Source: Oscillospiraceae bacterium (GTDB taxonomy: Bacteria > Bacillota > Clostridia > Oscillospirales > CAG-272). From it: 64,000 bases of DNA. Shown piece by piece: positions 24,924 to 34,178 of the stretch. The notes beneath the pieces were generated by a model. That model had not been told where the DNA came from, did no database searches, and was given only the letters and a program-made list of their open reading frames with translations. The stretch's first letter is position 1. Every line of letters begins with the position of its first letter. The position numbers were made by a program, and so were the translations under genes. The stretch is taken from contig SVSP01000004.1 of assembly GCA_015064255.1 (NCBI GenBank), forward strand, positions 1 through 64,000, given 5' to 3'.

Positions 24924-25382
24924 ATGGACCTGCAGATAAGACCTTTTGATATAGCTTTTCTGGATGAAGTTTCTGAAATAGAAAATATATCGTTTTCTGT
25001 TCCGTGGTCAAAAAATTCCTTCGAGGACTGCCTTAAAAACCGTCTGATAGATTTTTTTGTTGCTGCTTTACCAAACGATATGTGCGAAGCCCGTGTCGCG
25101 GGATATATTGTTATACTTACGGTAGCTCCCGAATGCGAAATACTTAACGTTGCGGTATCTCCCGAGTTCAGACGTATGGGAATTGCCGAAAAGCTTTTAA
25201 GATACGTGTCGGACAGGGCAGCTGAAAAGAACTGCGATACTCTTATGCTTGAAGTGAGAGAATCCAATGCGGCGGCAAGAGCTTTGTATGAAAAAATCGG
25301 TTTTTATCCGGTAGGACGACGTAAAGGCTATTATTCGAACCCTGTTGAAGATGCAATACTTATGGATAAAAGCCTTGTGTAA
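24924..25382 (+). CDS. rimI: Ribosomal protein S18 alanine N-acetyltransferase-like (GNAT family)
   Basis: 152 residues from the ATG at 24924 (GGAG upstream). GNAT fold with acetyl-CoA loop (RRMGIAEKLLRY) and the RimI-type SFSVPWSKNSFEDCL N-terminal motif and NAAARALYEKIGFYPVGRRKGYY C-terminal motif. RimI acetylates the N-terminus of S18, and it is commonly encoded with tsaB/tsaD; here tsaD lies two genes downstream, while tsaB and tsaE are not in the window. Confidence 0.88.
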   Translation: MDLQIRPFDIAFLDEVSEIENISFSVPWSKNSFEDCLKNRLIDFFVAALPNDMCEARVAGYIVILTVAPECEILNVAVSPEFRRMGIAEKLLRYVSDRAAEKNCDTLMLEVRESNAAARALYEKIGFYPVGRRKGYYSNPVEDAILMDKSLV

Positions 25383-25418
25383 ATTTCTTTTATTGAATTT
25401 GGAAAGGATGTTGTAACC

Positions 25419-25982
25419 GTGAAAAGATTTTTCAGCGATTTTCTTTTGAAATTTTTCACCTTTTTGTTTCTTAATTTGCCGGTAATACTTGTTTATTTTG
25501 CAGTAGCGTTAATATTTAAGTTTCCCGTTTTGGATGAGCTCGTAGGCAGACTTTCCGAGAATTCACCGGAGCTTAAGTCTGTTCTCGGTGCGGTGCTTTA
25601 TTTTATATACGTTGCGGCATATTACGTTATTTTGTACCTTTCTGTATATAAAAATAATTCTGCAAGGGTAGCGTATATTAATAATACGGCAAATGAAAGC
25701 TACTCGTTTGCAAGCGAGGTAAAAGAGTATTTCAGAGCATTCTTTGTGAGCGATCTTTTGGCGTCCTGCGTTGTTTCGTTAATATCGTTCACACTTCTCG
25801 GTGCTTTTGCAACAAATAAATTCTTCAGAGTAATATTTATTACACAGTACGGTATGTCACAGCTTGTAGGTATGGAAGTAGCTACAGTGCTGTATGCTTT
25901 GTTTACAAATGTATTTGTTTTCTTTACAACCGTGATTTCGCAGTATGTATGGAATAAGAACAGACTCGGCGGAAAAGCCTGA
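25419..25982 (+). CDS. Polytopic membrane protein of unknown function
   Basis: 187 residues with about four or five hydrophobic helices and a GTG start preceded by GGAAAGG. No conserved enzymatic motif is visible and I cannot name the family. It lies between rimI and tsaD on the same strand with short gaps. Confidence 0.6.
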   Translation: MKRFFSDFLLKFFTFLFLNLPVILVYFAVALIFKFPVLDELVGRLSENSPELKSVLGAVLYFIYVAAYYVILYLSVYKNNSARVAYINNTANESYSFASEVKEYFRAFFVSDLLASCVVSLISFTLLGAFATNKFFRVIFITQYGMSQLVGMEVATVLYALFTNVFVFFTTVISQYVWNKNRLGGKA

Positions 25983-26024
25983 CGTAAACGAATAATTGAA
26001 AATATCCGAAAGGAATCCTGTAAA

Positions 26025-27032
26025 ATGATAATTTTGGCGTTTGAGTCTTCGTGTGACGAAACATCTGTTGCTGTCGCTGAAATTGAAAACGGCGTGTATA
26101 AAATACGCTCCAATATAGTTGCTTCGCAGATAACGATGCATACACTTTACGGCGGAGTAGTGCCCGAAATTGCAAGCCGCGCGCATACTGAGGCAATATC
26201 AAAGCTGACCTATGAGGCATTGTCTGAAGCGAACGTTATACCCGATGATATAGATTTCGTCGCGGTAACCTCAAATCCGGGACTTATAGGAGCGCTTCTT
26301 GTGGGCGTAGGATACGCGAAAGCGTGGGCGTATGCAAATAATAAGCCGCTTGTGGCAGTAAATCATATAAAGGGTCATACAGCCGCAGCTTACTATTCTC
26401 ACGAAGGACTTGAGGCTCCTTTTTTTGCACTTGTTGCATCGGGCGGACATACTTCGATGATAGACGTAAAAAGCCCTACCGAATATGTAACGGTCGGAAG
26501 AACCCGTGACGATGCCGCGGGCGAAGCCTTTGATAAAGTGGCAAGACTTCTCGGAATAGGATATCCGGGCGGTGCAATAATGGATAAGCTGGCGTACGAA
26601 GGCAACGAAAAGGCTATAAAGCTTCCGTGCCCCGCACTTGCAGACAGTATTGATTTCTCGTTCAGCGGACTTAAGACAGCTGTTATAAACTATGTAAACA
26701 GCGAAAAACAGCGCGGAAATGAAATTTCGCACGCGGATATAGCAGCTTCATTTTCGGCGGCTGTGGTTAAAGCAATAATCACAAATCTTGAAAAAGCACA
26801 TAACATATACGGATATAAAACACTCGTTATAGCGGGCGGTGTTGCCGCAAATTCTCATATACGCAAAGCGGCAGCAGAGTTTGCCGAAAATCACGGTATA
26901 AGACTCTGTATTCCCGAAAGATCACTCTGCGGAGATAACGCCGCGATGATCGCCGCGCAGGGTTATCACGAGTATCTTGCTGGTAATATTGCGGACTCCT
27001 CGCTGAACGCTTTTTCCTATCAGGTTACATAA
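26025..27032 (+). CDS. tsaD: tRNA N6-adenosine threonylcarbamoyltransferase subunit TsaD
   Basis: 335 residues, the full family length. ASKHA ATPase fold with N-terminal FESSCDETSVAV, metal ligands in NHIKGH (HxxxH), phosphate loop VASGGHTSM, and the IAGGVAANSHIR and CGDNAAMIA motifs. With TsaB and TsaE it transfers the threonylcarbamoyl group to A37 of ANN-decoding tRNAs. Strong GAAAGGA site. Essential in most bacteria. Confidence 0.95.
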   Translation: MIILAFESSCDETSVAVAEIENGVYKIRSNIVASQITMHTLYGGVVPEIASRAHTEAISKLTYEALSEANVIPDDIDFVAVTSNPGLIGALLVGVGYAKAWAYANNKPLVAVNHIKGHTAAAYYSHEGLEAPFFALVASGGHTSMIDVKSPTEYVTVGRTRDDAAGEAFDKVARLLGIGYPGGAIMDKLAYEGNEKAIKLPCPALADSIDFSFSGLKTAVINYVNSEKQRGNEISHADIAASFSAAVVKAIITNLEKAHNIYGYKTLVIAGGVAANSHIRKAAAEFAENHGIRLCIPERSLCGDNAAMIAAQGYHEYLAGNIADSSLNAFSYQVT

Positions 27033-27136
27033 ATTTTTTGGTGATTTGCACAAATTTTCTTTGTGTTTTGAATTGCCATATACGGTATAAACTGTATATA
27101 ATCGGGTATATACAATCCTTGAAAAATATATTCACC

Positions 27137-27228
27137 TGTGGAAAACTTGCTCCGAAAAGCGGCAAATCCACAAAAAATGCGTTAAATACGGCATTAATTG
27201 TGGAAAACTCTGTGGAATTTGTGGATTC
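27137..27228. other. Cluster of five DnaA-box-like 9-mers in the tsaD-icd intergenic region
   Basis: Within 92 bp of a 331-bp gap there are TGTGGAAAA (27137), AAATCCACA (27164), TGTGGAAAA (27199), TGTGGAATT (27211) and TGTGGATTC (27220). The first and third are complements of TTTTCCACA, a variant DnaA box; the others are one or two bases from TTATCCACA. Apart from this cluster and a TTGACA near 27306 I see no gene or RNA in the gap. Confidence 0.35.
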
Positions 27229-27363
27229 ATCACGATAAAGTAAGCTGTTATTTTATTCCGTTTATACGGTTTTACAAATTGCACAAGACAAAATTCGGCG
27301 GGTACTTGACAAAAAAATATTTTTATGCTTAGCAATAAATTCAAAAAAGAAAGGTCTATAAAA

Positions 27364-28554
27364 ATGGCAGATAAGGTAATCGTAAAAGAAAAATACGCAA
27401 ATGAAATCGATAGTGCGGTAGAGAAGTACAGAAAGCTTCTTGAATCTCAGCTTGAAAGAGTTGAACGTATAAACGCATCTCGTGAAACTGTTGACTATAA
27501 AGCTCTCGACAAGATCATTATAGGTGTGTGCGGTGGCGACGGAATCGGTCCCGTTATCACAGGTGCGGCTATGAAGGTGCTTGAATATCTTCTCGACGGT
27601 GAAGTTAAGAACGGCAAGGTAGAGTTCAAGGTTATCGACGGACTTACAATAGAAAACAGAGCAGCTCAGAATAAGGCTATTCCCGAGGACGTTCTCGAAG
27701 AGCTTAAGAAATGTACAGTTATACTTAAGGGTCCGACAACAACTCCCCGCGCGGGCGATCCGTGGCCGAATATAGAAAGCGCGAACGTCGCTATGCGTAA
27801 GGAACTCGACCTCTTTGCAAACGTTCGTCCCGTAAAGGTTCCCGAAAAGGGAATCGACTGGACGTTCTTCCGCGAAAATACAGAGGGAAGCTATGCGGTC
27901 GGCAGTCAGGGTGTAAACGTAACAGATGATCTCGCACTTGATTTCTGCGTTACAACAACAGAGGGAACAGAGAGAATCGCACGTCTTGCGTTTGAATTTG
28001 CACGTGCAAACGGAAAGAACCGCGTTTCTATCGTAACAAAGGCAAACGTAATCAAGACAACAGACGGTAAATTCCTGCGTATATGCGAAGAGATCGCAAA
28101 GGAATATCCCGAGATCACAACAGACGAATGGTTTATCGACATTATGACAGCAAAGCTCGTTGATGAAAAGCGCCGTACGGATTTTCAGGTATTTATCCTT
28201 CCCAATCTTTACGGAGATATTATCACAGACGAAGCGGCTGAATTCCAGGGCGGCGTAGGAACCGCGGGAAGCGCAAATATCGGTAAGAAATATGCTATGT
28301 TTGAAGCAATTCACGGAAGCGCACCGAGAATGGTTAAGGAAGGACGCGCACAGTACGCAGATCCTTGCTCAACACTTCGTGCGGCAGCTCTCCTCCTTTC
28401 GCATATAGGTTATCAGGCAGAGTCCGATAAGCTTTCAGATGCGCTTGATATATGTATGTTCAAAGAAAAGAAGCTTACGGTTACAGGACGTGATACCGGC
28501 GCAACCTGTGAGCAGTTTGCAGATTACGTGACAGAAACTTTGAAATCTCTTTAA
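27364..28554 (+). CDS. icd: Isocitrate dehydrogenase (isocitrate/isopropylmalate dehydrogenase family)
   Basis: 396 residues from the ATG at 27364 (GAAAGG upstream; the track start 39 nt earlier lacks an RBS). The beta-decarboxylating dehydrogenase signature is present: GGDGIGPVI, ESANVAMRKELDLFANVRPV (substrate Ser/Arg residues of isocitrate dehydrogenases), ENTEGSYAV, and NLYGDIITDEAAEFQGGVG. It makes 2-oxoglutarate for glutamate synthesis. The SxN-x2-MR pattern favours isocitrate over isopropylmalate, and no leu genes are nearby. NAD versus NADP use is not clear by eye. Confidence 0.85.
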   Translation: MADKVIVKEKYANEIDSAVEKYRKLLESQLERVERINASRETVDYKALDKIIIGVCGGDGIGPVITGAAMKVLEYLLDGEVKNGKVEFKVIDGLTIENRAAQNKAIPEDVLEELKKCTVILKGPTTTPRAGDPWPNIESANVAMRKELDLFANVRPVKVPEKGIDWTFFRENTEGSYAVGSQGVNVTDDLALDFCVTTTEGTERIARLAFEFARANGKNRVSIVTKANVIKTTDGKFLRICEEIAKEYPEITTDEWFIDIMTAKLVDEKRRTDFQVFILPNLYGDIITDEAAEFQGGVGTAGSANIGKKYAMFEAIHGSAPRMVKEGRAQYADPCSTLRAAALLLSHIGYQAESDKLSDALDICMFKEKKLTVTGRDTGATCEQFADYVTETLKSL

Positions 28555-28581
28555 TTTAATAGTAAATTAACAGAAAGCAGA

Positions 28582-28620
28582 GAGTTTTGTGCGATTTTTT
28601 GCACAAAACTCGGTTTTCTG
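28582..28620 (+). terminator. Hairpin between icd and rex
   Basis: GAGTTTTGTGC/GCACAAAACTC is a perfect 11-bp stem with an 8-nt T-rich loop, followed by GGTTTTCTG. Probably a terminator of icd, though the T tract is short. Confidence 0.5.
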
Positions 28621-28641
28621 CAGAAAGGTATGGTTGTAAAA

Positions 28642-29313
28642 ATGCCAAAACCATTTAAAGATATAGATCTTAAAAAAAGAGCCGAAATTCCGCAGGCAGT
28701 TATAACAAGACTCCCACGTTACTACCGCTATTTAAGACAGCTTGTAGATAAGGGCGAATACAGAATAAGCTCGCTCGCGCTCTCAAGACTTATGGGTACT
28801 ACCGCATCGCAGATTCGTCAGGACCTCAACTACTTCGGTGGCTTCGGACAGCAGGGATACGGATATAATACCAAAAACCTTTGCGAATGTATAGCCGATA
28901 TTCTCGGTAATAATAACTGCTATAATACGGTTATAATCGGTGCGGGTAATCTCGGAAAAGCTATTGCAACCTCGTCTTCGTTTGCTCATACGGGAATGTT
29001 TTTGAAGTGCCTTTTCGACGTGAAGCCCGAGCTTGTAGGTCAGAAAGTAAACGGCTGTGAAATAAAGCATCTCGATGAGATGGAGGAATTTTGGGCAAGT
29101 AACCGCGTTGACGTGGCTATTCTGACTCTGCCGTCGGATGCCGCTGTTAAGGTTGCTCATAAGCTTGCCGAGCTCGGAATAATGGGAATATGGAATTTTT
29201 CAGAGGCAGAGCTTGGACTTGACCCCGAAAAGGTAGCGGTAAGAGACGTCCATCTGGTAGATTCTTTTATGACACTCTGCTTTGATATCAAGACGATAGA
29301 AAATAATATTTGA
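28642..29313 (+). CDS. rex: Redox-sensing transcriptional repressor Rex
   Basis: 223 residues from the ATG at 28642; the ATG at 28630 is too close to the GAAAGG box. N-terminal winged helix (ITRLPRYYRYLRQL through GTTASQIRQDLNYFG) and C-terminal Rossmann domain (IGAGNLGKAIA) with the domain-swapped helix at the end. Rex binds DNA when NAD+ is high and leaves when NADH rises, controlling fermentation genes. pflB, pflA and ackA in this window are plausible members of its regulon but I found no clear Rex box in front of them. Confidence 0.95.
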   Translation: MPKPFKDIDLKKRAEIPQAVITRLPRYYRYLRQLVDKGEYRISSLALSRLMGTTASQIRQDLNYFGGFGQQGYGYNTKNLCECIADILGNNNCYNTVIIGAGNLGKAIATSSSFAHTGMFLKCLFDVKPELVGQKVNGCEIKHLDEMEEFWASNRVDVAILTLPSDAAVKVAHKLAELGIMGIWNFSEAELGLDPEKVAVRDVHLVDSFMTLCFDIKTIENNI

Positions 29314-29350
29314 AAACAGTAGAGCAGTATTTTAAGGAAACGTTTTAATA

Positions 29351-30346
29351 ATGAATTTGAATATTGAATTTGGAAACGGCGTAATTTCTTTGCCTGAAAA
29401 AGCTCTGAATGTTCTTCAAAGTGCATCTTCAACTGAAATAAAGCTGCTTGTATATATTGCGTCCGATAAGTCTGTCCGTGAGAATTTTTCTCACGAGGAT
29501 GCCGCACTTATGCTCGGCGTAAACACGGATGATATTGCAAATGCGCTTAAATTTCTCGTTGACTCGGGACTTGTGTCGGGCGAAATTTCGAGAGAAAAGG
29601 CTGATATTTCGGTAAGAGTAAAGAAAGCGGGAGAGCGTTCGGTTACGGTCATAAAAGCCGGAAACGATGCTCCTACATATACGGGCGCGGAAATAGAAGC
29701 AATATTTTCGCAAAAGTCGGATATTCGTCTGCTCGTTGACGAATGTCAGAGAATATTCGGTAAGATGTTTACGCTGATGGAAATAAACAGAGTAATATCT
29801 CTTGCAGACTATTACCGTTTTGACAATGAATATGTAGTAACGCTTTTCCAGTACGCGGCAAAGATCGGAAAGCCGTCTGTTCCGTACGTTGATAAAATGG
29901 GAAGAGAACTGTACAATCAAGGTATAGTTACACTTGACTCGCTCGAAAAGAAGATAAAGCAGCTTGAGGATTTTTCTACGGTGGAAGGGTTTGTGCGCAG
30001 ACTTTTCGGTATGGGAGAAAGAAAGCTTACCTCGAAAGAAGCAAAATTTGTGGAAATGTGGTCTCAGGAAAGCTATCCTCAGACGATGATAGAGCTTGCT
30101 TACGAAATATCGGTAAATAATACGGGCGCTCCGTCAATGCCGTATATAAATAAAACTCTTACAAATTGGAGAGAAGCGGGATACCGTACAACAGAAGAGG
30201 TTGTAAAATCGATAGATAAGTACAGACAGGAAAAGCAGGATAAGAGAGATCAAACCACAAGAAAGATGGATGATCCGATGGAAGAAGCAATTCTTTCAAG
30301 CTCTAAGAGCAGACTTCAGAAAATACTTAAAGAAAACAATAGTTAA
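29351..30346 (+). CDS. dnaD: DnaD-domain replication initiation protein
   Basis: 331 residues. N-terminal winged-helix part (residues 1-90) and two DnaD-type helical domains in the C-terminal half (VDECQRIFGKMFTLMEINRV and KLTSKEAKFVEMWSQESYP through NKTLTNWREAGYRT). DnaD remodels DNA and helps recruit the helicase loader at oriC and during restart. The next gene encodes the DnaI/DnaC-like loader, as often in Clostridia. Confidence 0.88.
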   Translation: MNLNIEFGNGVISLPEKALNVLQSASSTEIKLLVYIASDKSVRENFSHEDAALMLGVNTDDIANALKFLVDSGLVSGEISREKADISVRVKKAGERSVTVIKAGNDAPTYTGAEIEAIFSQKSDIRLLVDECQRIFGKMFTLMEINRVISLADYYRFDNEYVVTLFQYAAKIGKPSVPYVDKMGRELYNQGIVTLDSLEKKIKQLEDFSTVEGFVRRLFGMGERKLTSKEAKFVEMWSQESYPQTMIELAYEISVNNTGAPSMPYINKTLTNWREAGYRTTEEVVKSIDKYRQEKQDKRDQTTRKMDDPMEEAILSSSKSRLQKILKENNS

Positions 30347-30383
30347 CACATATTTTTGTGTTTTGAGAAAGGAAGGGGTATAA

Positions 30384-31358
30384 ATGGCGTATAATACCGA
30401 AGCATTCAAAAAAGTTATGGATGACTATAACGCCAAGCGTGCTGCGGCGATAGATGCGGCAGAAAAACGTCTCCGCGATATTGGAGAAAGGTGCCCTGAA
30501 ATAAAAATGATAGATGCTATCCTTGCGGGAACGGGCCTTGAAATAATGGAAGCCATTTCGCAGGGACGTGAAGGAATAGAAGAGAGAATGAAGCTCATCA
30601 GAAAGAAAAATGAAGAGCTTCAGCAACAGAGAGCAGATTGCCTTGCGCTTTTAGGATACGGTCCCGATTATACTCAGCCGAAATTCGAATGTTCGAAGTG
30701 TAAGGATACAGGTTATGACGGTACTCGCCTGTGTGAGTGCTTCAAAAAAGAGCTCGTGCTTGAAAGCTGCAGAAGATCGGGTCTTGGCAGACTCGTTGAT
30801 ATGCAGACCTTTGATACGTTCTCGCTTGATTTTTATAAATATAACAACGAAGTTTACGAGAATATGCGGCTCGCATACGAGGCTTGTGTAAATTATGCAG
30901 AGGATTTTTCGCCTGCGAGCGAGAACCTTATGCTTATCGGTGATACAGGTCTCGGAAAGACGCATCTTTCAACTGCTATCGCAGGTAAGGTTATCGAAAG
31001 AGGCTTTGACGTCTGCTACGATACGGCGACAAATATTTTCGGAGCATTTGAAAGCGAACGTTTTGGAAAACAGTCTTCTCAGTTTTCTACGCCGACCGAA
31101 AGATATTTTGAATGTGATCTGCTTATAATCGACGACCTCGGAACAGAGCCGATAACGCAGTATACAATATCCTTCCTCTATAATCTGATAAATACAAGAT
31201 CGATGTACAGACGTCCGGTGCTTCTGAATACAAATCTTTCGCTTGCGGATATGCAAAAGAAGTACGGTGACCGTATAGCATCGCGACTCTTCGGAGAATC
31301 GATAATACTTAAATTTACGGGCAAGGATATCAGACTTCAGAAGATAGGTATAACCTGA
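30384..31358 (+). CDS. DnaI/DnaC-like helicase loader ATPase
   Basis: 324 residues. The N-terminal half includes a Cys cluster (FECSKCKDTGYDGTRLCECF) as in DnaI, a likely zinc-binding element. The C-terminal AAA+ domain has Walker A GDTGLGKTHLS (about residue 186) and Walker B LLIIDDLGTE, plus RIASRLFGE. It loads the replicative helicase together with DnaD. Good GAAAGGAAGGGG site; follows dnaD by 37 bp. Confidence 0.88.
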   Translation: MAYNTEAFKKVMDDYNAKRAAAIDAAEKRLRDIGERCPEIKMIDAILAGTGLEIMEAISQGREGIEERMKLIRKKNEELQQQRADCLALLGYGPDYTQPKFECSKCKDTGYDGTRLCECFKKELVLESCRRSGLGRLVDMQTFDTFSLDFYKYNNEVYENMRLAYEACVNYAEDFSPASENLMLIGDTGLGKTHLSTAIAGKVIERGFDVCYDTATNIFGAFESERFGKQSSQFSTPTERYFECDLLIIDDLGTEPITQYTISFLYNLINTRSMYRRPVLLNTNLSLADMQKKYGDRIASRLFGESIILKFTGKDIRLQKIGIT

Positions 31359-31359
31359 T

Positions 31360-32166
31360 ATGAAATTTTCAGATAAATTTTATTTCACCGAAATATGCGG
31401 AGTGGGAATATTTAAATCGGAAAATATAACCTTTCCGCACGCCTTTTCGACAAGACTCGGCGGTGTAAGTACAGAAAAGATATATTCAAGCCTGAATCTT
31501 TCTTACAGTCGCGGTGACTCCGATGAGAATGTAAGCGAAAATATATCGAGATTTTGCCGCACGGTAGGCAGCACTTCGCCGCTTCTTGTTACAGCATCAC
31601 AGATACATTCGTCAAACGTTTATACTGTGAGCGCCGCAGATGCGGGAAAAACAATTCCGGATACGGACGGCTTTGTAACATCCGAAAAGGGAATACCGAT
31701 TTCGGTTTCGATAGCCGACTGCGCACCGATACTTCTCGAAGACAGAGAAAACAAAGTCGTGGCAGCGCTTCACGCAGGCTGGCGCGGAACAGTTTCGGGG
31801 ATCGCCGCAGAAGGTGTTCGCAAAATGATCGGACTCGGATGTGATGTGAAAAATATCCGCGCCGCGATCGGTCCGTGCATACATAAATGCTGCTACGAGG
31901 TCGGTGAGGATTTCTTTGAAGCGGTAAAAAATGCGCGCGGAAACGATTTCGCCCAAAGACACATAAAGCCGAGCGTCAGCGGTAAATACCACGCAGATAT
32001 AACATCTATGAACGGTGAGATATTGCTTGACTCGGGCGTGCTTTTTGAAAATATAAGTGTTTCCGAAAAATGTACCTGTTGTGAAAGCGAACTCTTTTTC
32101 TCGCACAGAGCGTCAAAGGGGCAGAGAGGCGCACTTAAAGCTGTAATAATGCTTGACTTAATATGA
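31360..32166 (+). CDS. pgeF: Purine nucleoside phosphorylase/peptidoglycan editing factor (YfiH/PgeF family)
   Basis: 268 residues, full length for the family. Contains HAFSTRLGGVS, the ADCAPILLEDRENKVVAALHAGWRGTV metal/active-site motif (Cys and His) and AAIGPCIHKCCYEVG. Family members (formerly DUF152, polyphenol oxidase) have laccase-like and purine nucleoside phosphorylase activity, and one was linked to peptidoglycan editing. Begins 1 nt after the dnaI-like stop, so probably co-translated. Confidence 0.9.
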   Translation: MKFSDKFYFTEICGVGIFKSENITFPHAFSTRLGGVSTEKIYSSLNLSYSRGDSDENVSENISRFCRTVGSTSPLLVTASQIHSSNVYTVSAADAGKTIPDTDGFVTSEKGIPISVSIADCAPILLEDRENKVVAALHAGWRGTVSGIAAEGVRKMIGLGCDVKNIRAAIGPCIHKCCYEVGEDFFEAVKNARGNDFAQRHIKPSVSGKYHADITSMNGEILLDSGVLFENISVSEKCTCCESELFFSHRASKGQRGALKAVIMLDLI

Positions 32167-32315
32167 TTTTTGCAAAAATCACGCTAATATCATATACAAT
32201 TCAAGATTTATTTACAAATTGATGATAAAATAAAGCTTAATGCTTGTTTTTATAATAAAAAATATTAAAAGTAATCGCGTATATTCGTTTTATAGAAAGG
32301 GACGGTTATATAAGT

Positions 32316-33350
32316 ATGATACAAATTGAAAATCTTGTAAAAAAATACGGCGATAAGACTGCCGTAGGCGGAATTACATTCTCTGTTGAAGAGGGTGAAA
32401 TAGTTGGTTTCCTCGGACCGAACGGTGCGGGTAAGACAACAACAATGAGCATTATCACGGGATGCCTTTCGGCAACGTCGGGTAAGGCTCTTATAAACGG
32501 TATAGATATTCTCGAAAATCCCATCGAAGCAAAGAAAAATATAGGTTATCTTCCCGAGCTTCCTCCGCTTTACCTCGAAATGACGGTAAAAGAATATCTT
32601 AATTTCGTTTACGATATGCGCGGATGTAAGCTTGACAGAGAAAAGCATCTTAAAGAAATATGCGATACAGTAAAGATTACAGACGTTGTTAACCGCGTAA
32701 TACGTAACCTCTCCAAGGGTTACCGCCAGAGAGTAGGTATTGCACAGGCACTTATCAATAATCCTAAGGTAATAATTTTCGACGAGCCTACAGTAGGTCT
32801 TGATCCGAAGCAGATAATCGAAATAAGAAACCTTATAAAGGCACTCGGAAAGAACCATACCGTTATTCTTTCAACACATATTCTTCCCGAAGTACAAGCT
32901 GTATGCGACCGTATCGTAATAATAAATAAGGGTAAGATAGTTGCAAACGAAAAGACAGAAAATATTTCGAAGATAGTTGACGGAAACCGCAGACTGAATG
33001 TTAAAGTATGCGGACCGCAGAAGGATGTTATCGCGCTTATAAAGTCGCTTCCCGGAGTTTCATACGTTGACGTACTCGGTTCGCACGACCTTGACAGTAC
33101 TTCGTACCTCGTTGAAAGCGAACCTGGTATCGATATCAGAAAAACACTCTTTAACGCTCTCGCTTCTCGCGGATGGGCGATAATCGGAATCGAAGCACTC
33201 GGAATAAATCTTGAAGACATATTTATTGCGGTAGTTGACAGCCCCGAGCCCGATAAAAAGCAGAAGAAAACAAAGAAAAATAAAATGACTGTCGGTAAAG
33301 GTAGAAAAATTGAAATCAATCTCGGTACCGAAGACAGCGATAATAAATAA
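32316..33350 (+). CDS. ABC transporter ATPase (GldA-like)
   Basis: 344 residues. Walker A GPNGAGKTTT (about 34), signature NLSKGYRQR, Walker B VIIFDEPTVGLDP and an H-loop TH. After the ATPase domain is a regulatory tail with a DUF4162-type part and a Lys-rich end (KKQKKTKKNKMTVGKG). First gene of a six-gene set with a permease, two GldG-like proteins, a DUF4340 protein and a foldase-like lipoprotein; the order resembles the GldA-GldF-GldG module. Transported substrate unknown. Confidence 0.9.
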   Translation: MIQIENLVKKYGDKTAVGGITFSVEEGEIVGFLGPNGAGKTTTMSIITGCLSATSGKALINGIDILENPIEAKKNIGYLPELPPLYLEMTVKEYLNFVYDMRGCKLDREKHLKEICDTVKITDVVNRVIRNLSKGYRQRVGIAQALINNPKVIIFDEPTVGLDPKQIIEIRNLIKALGKNHTVILSTHILPEVQAVCDRIVIINKGKIVANEKTENISKIVDGNRRLNVKVCGPQKDVIALIKSLPGVSYVDVLGSHDLDSTSYLVESEPGIDIRKTLFNALASRGWAIIGIEALGINLEDIFIAVVDSPEPDKKQKKTKKNKMTVGKGRKIEINLGTEDSDNK

Positions 33351-33378
33351 AATATAAAATCATAACCAAAACGAAAGG

Positions 33379-33403
33379 AATTCTTCACGTGTTTTGAAGA
33401 ATT
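33379..33403 (+). promoter_or_regulatory. Hairpin between an SD-like box and the permease start
   Basis: AATTCTTCA/TGAAGAATT is a 9-bp perfect stem with a 7-nt loop directly after GAAAGG (33373-33378) and 13 nt before the ATG at 33417. Folding would bring the distant Shine-Dalgarno sequence near the start. Confidence 0.35.
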
Positions 33404-33416
33404 AACGGTAGAATAA

Positions 33417-34124
33417 ATGCTTGCGATTTATAAAAGAGAACTGCGCTCTTACTTTATTTCTCCGATAGGATATATCTTTATTGCCGCATTTCTTTGCGTC
33501 AGCGGAATACTTTTTGCATCTACTACCATTCAGGCAGGAGAAGCAAGTAACGTAGGTTCGTATTTCTCGATGCTTCTTATAATTTTTATTATAGTCCTTC
33601 CTCTGCTTACTATGAAGCTTTTTTCTGATGAAAGACGTCTTCGTACAGAAGCGCTCCTTCTCTCGGCTCCCGTAAGCCTTATGGGAATGGTAATGGCTAA
33701 GTTTCTTGCAGCTTATACAGTATTTTCGGGAACTTTCCTCATTTCCTGCCTCGATTTCATAGCACTCTATACCCACGGTGAACCCAATACCGCTATAATT
33801 CTCGGTAATATTATAGCTATCCTTCTTGTAGGCGGAGCTTGCATCGCTATCGGTGTGTTTGTTTCTTCACTCACGGAAAACCAGCTTATCGCCGCAATAG
33901 GCACTATGCTTATTATTGCACTCTTCGTGTTCACAACCGTACTTAACAGCTATATAGACAGCTATGCGGTAAGAGCCGTTCTCAGCTGGATTTCCATACT
34001 CGATAGATTCTATAACTTCTCATACGGATATTTTGATTTCAATGCAATCCTTTACTATATATCGCTCTCGTTTGTATTTCTTTTCCTTACGGTGCGTATA
34101 TACGAAAAACGCCGTTGGAGCTGA
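33417..34124 (+). CDS. ABC-2 type permease (GldF-like)
   Basis: 235 residues with six membrane helices. It begins MLAIYKRELRSYFISPIGYIF, the usual N-terminus of GldF/NosY-like permeases, and has the MKLFSDERRLRTEALLLSAPVS motif after helix 2. It pairs with the ATPase encoded 66 bp upstream. The immediate start has only a weak GGTAG site. Confidence 0.88.
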   Translation: MLAIYKRELRSYFISPIGYIFIAAFLCVSGILFASTTIQAGEASNVGSYFSMLLIIFIIVLPLLTMKLFSDERRLRTEALLLSAPVSLMGMVMAKFLAAYTVFSGTFLISCLDFIALYTHGEPNTAIILGNIIAILLVGGACIAIGVFVSSLTENQLIAAIGTMLIIALFVFTTVLNSYIDSYAVRAVLSWISILDRFYNFSYGYFDFNAILYYISLSFVFLFLTVRIYEKRRWS

Positions 34125-34178
34125 TCTCTTTAAGAAATTTTCAGCACTGCTACAAAAAAGAAAAAAGGAAATTATACA

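Noticed and set aside
27038-27238. 66-residue plus-strand ORF after tsaD
   Set aside because: No RBS, no domain, and overlaps the DnaA-box-like cluster.
28582-28611. Rex operator in front of rex
   Set aside because: The inverted repeat TTTTGTGC/GCACAAAA has an 8-nt spacer and does not match TTGTTAA-N4-TTAACAA; it fits a hairpin better.
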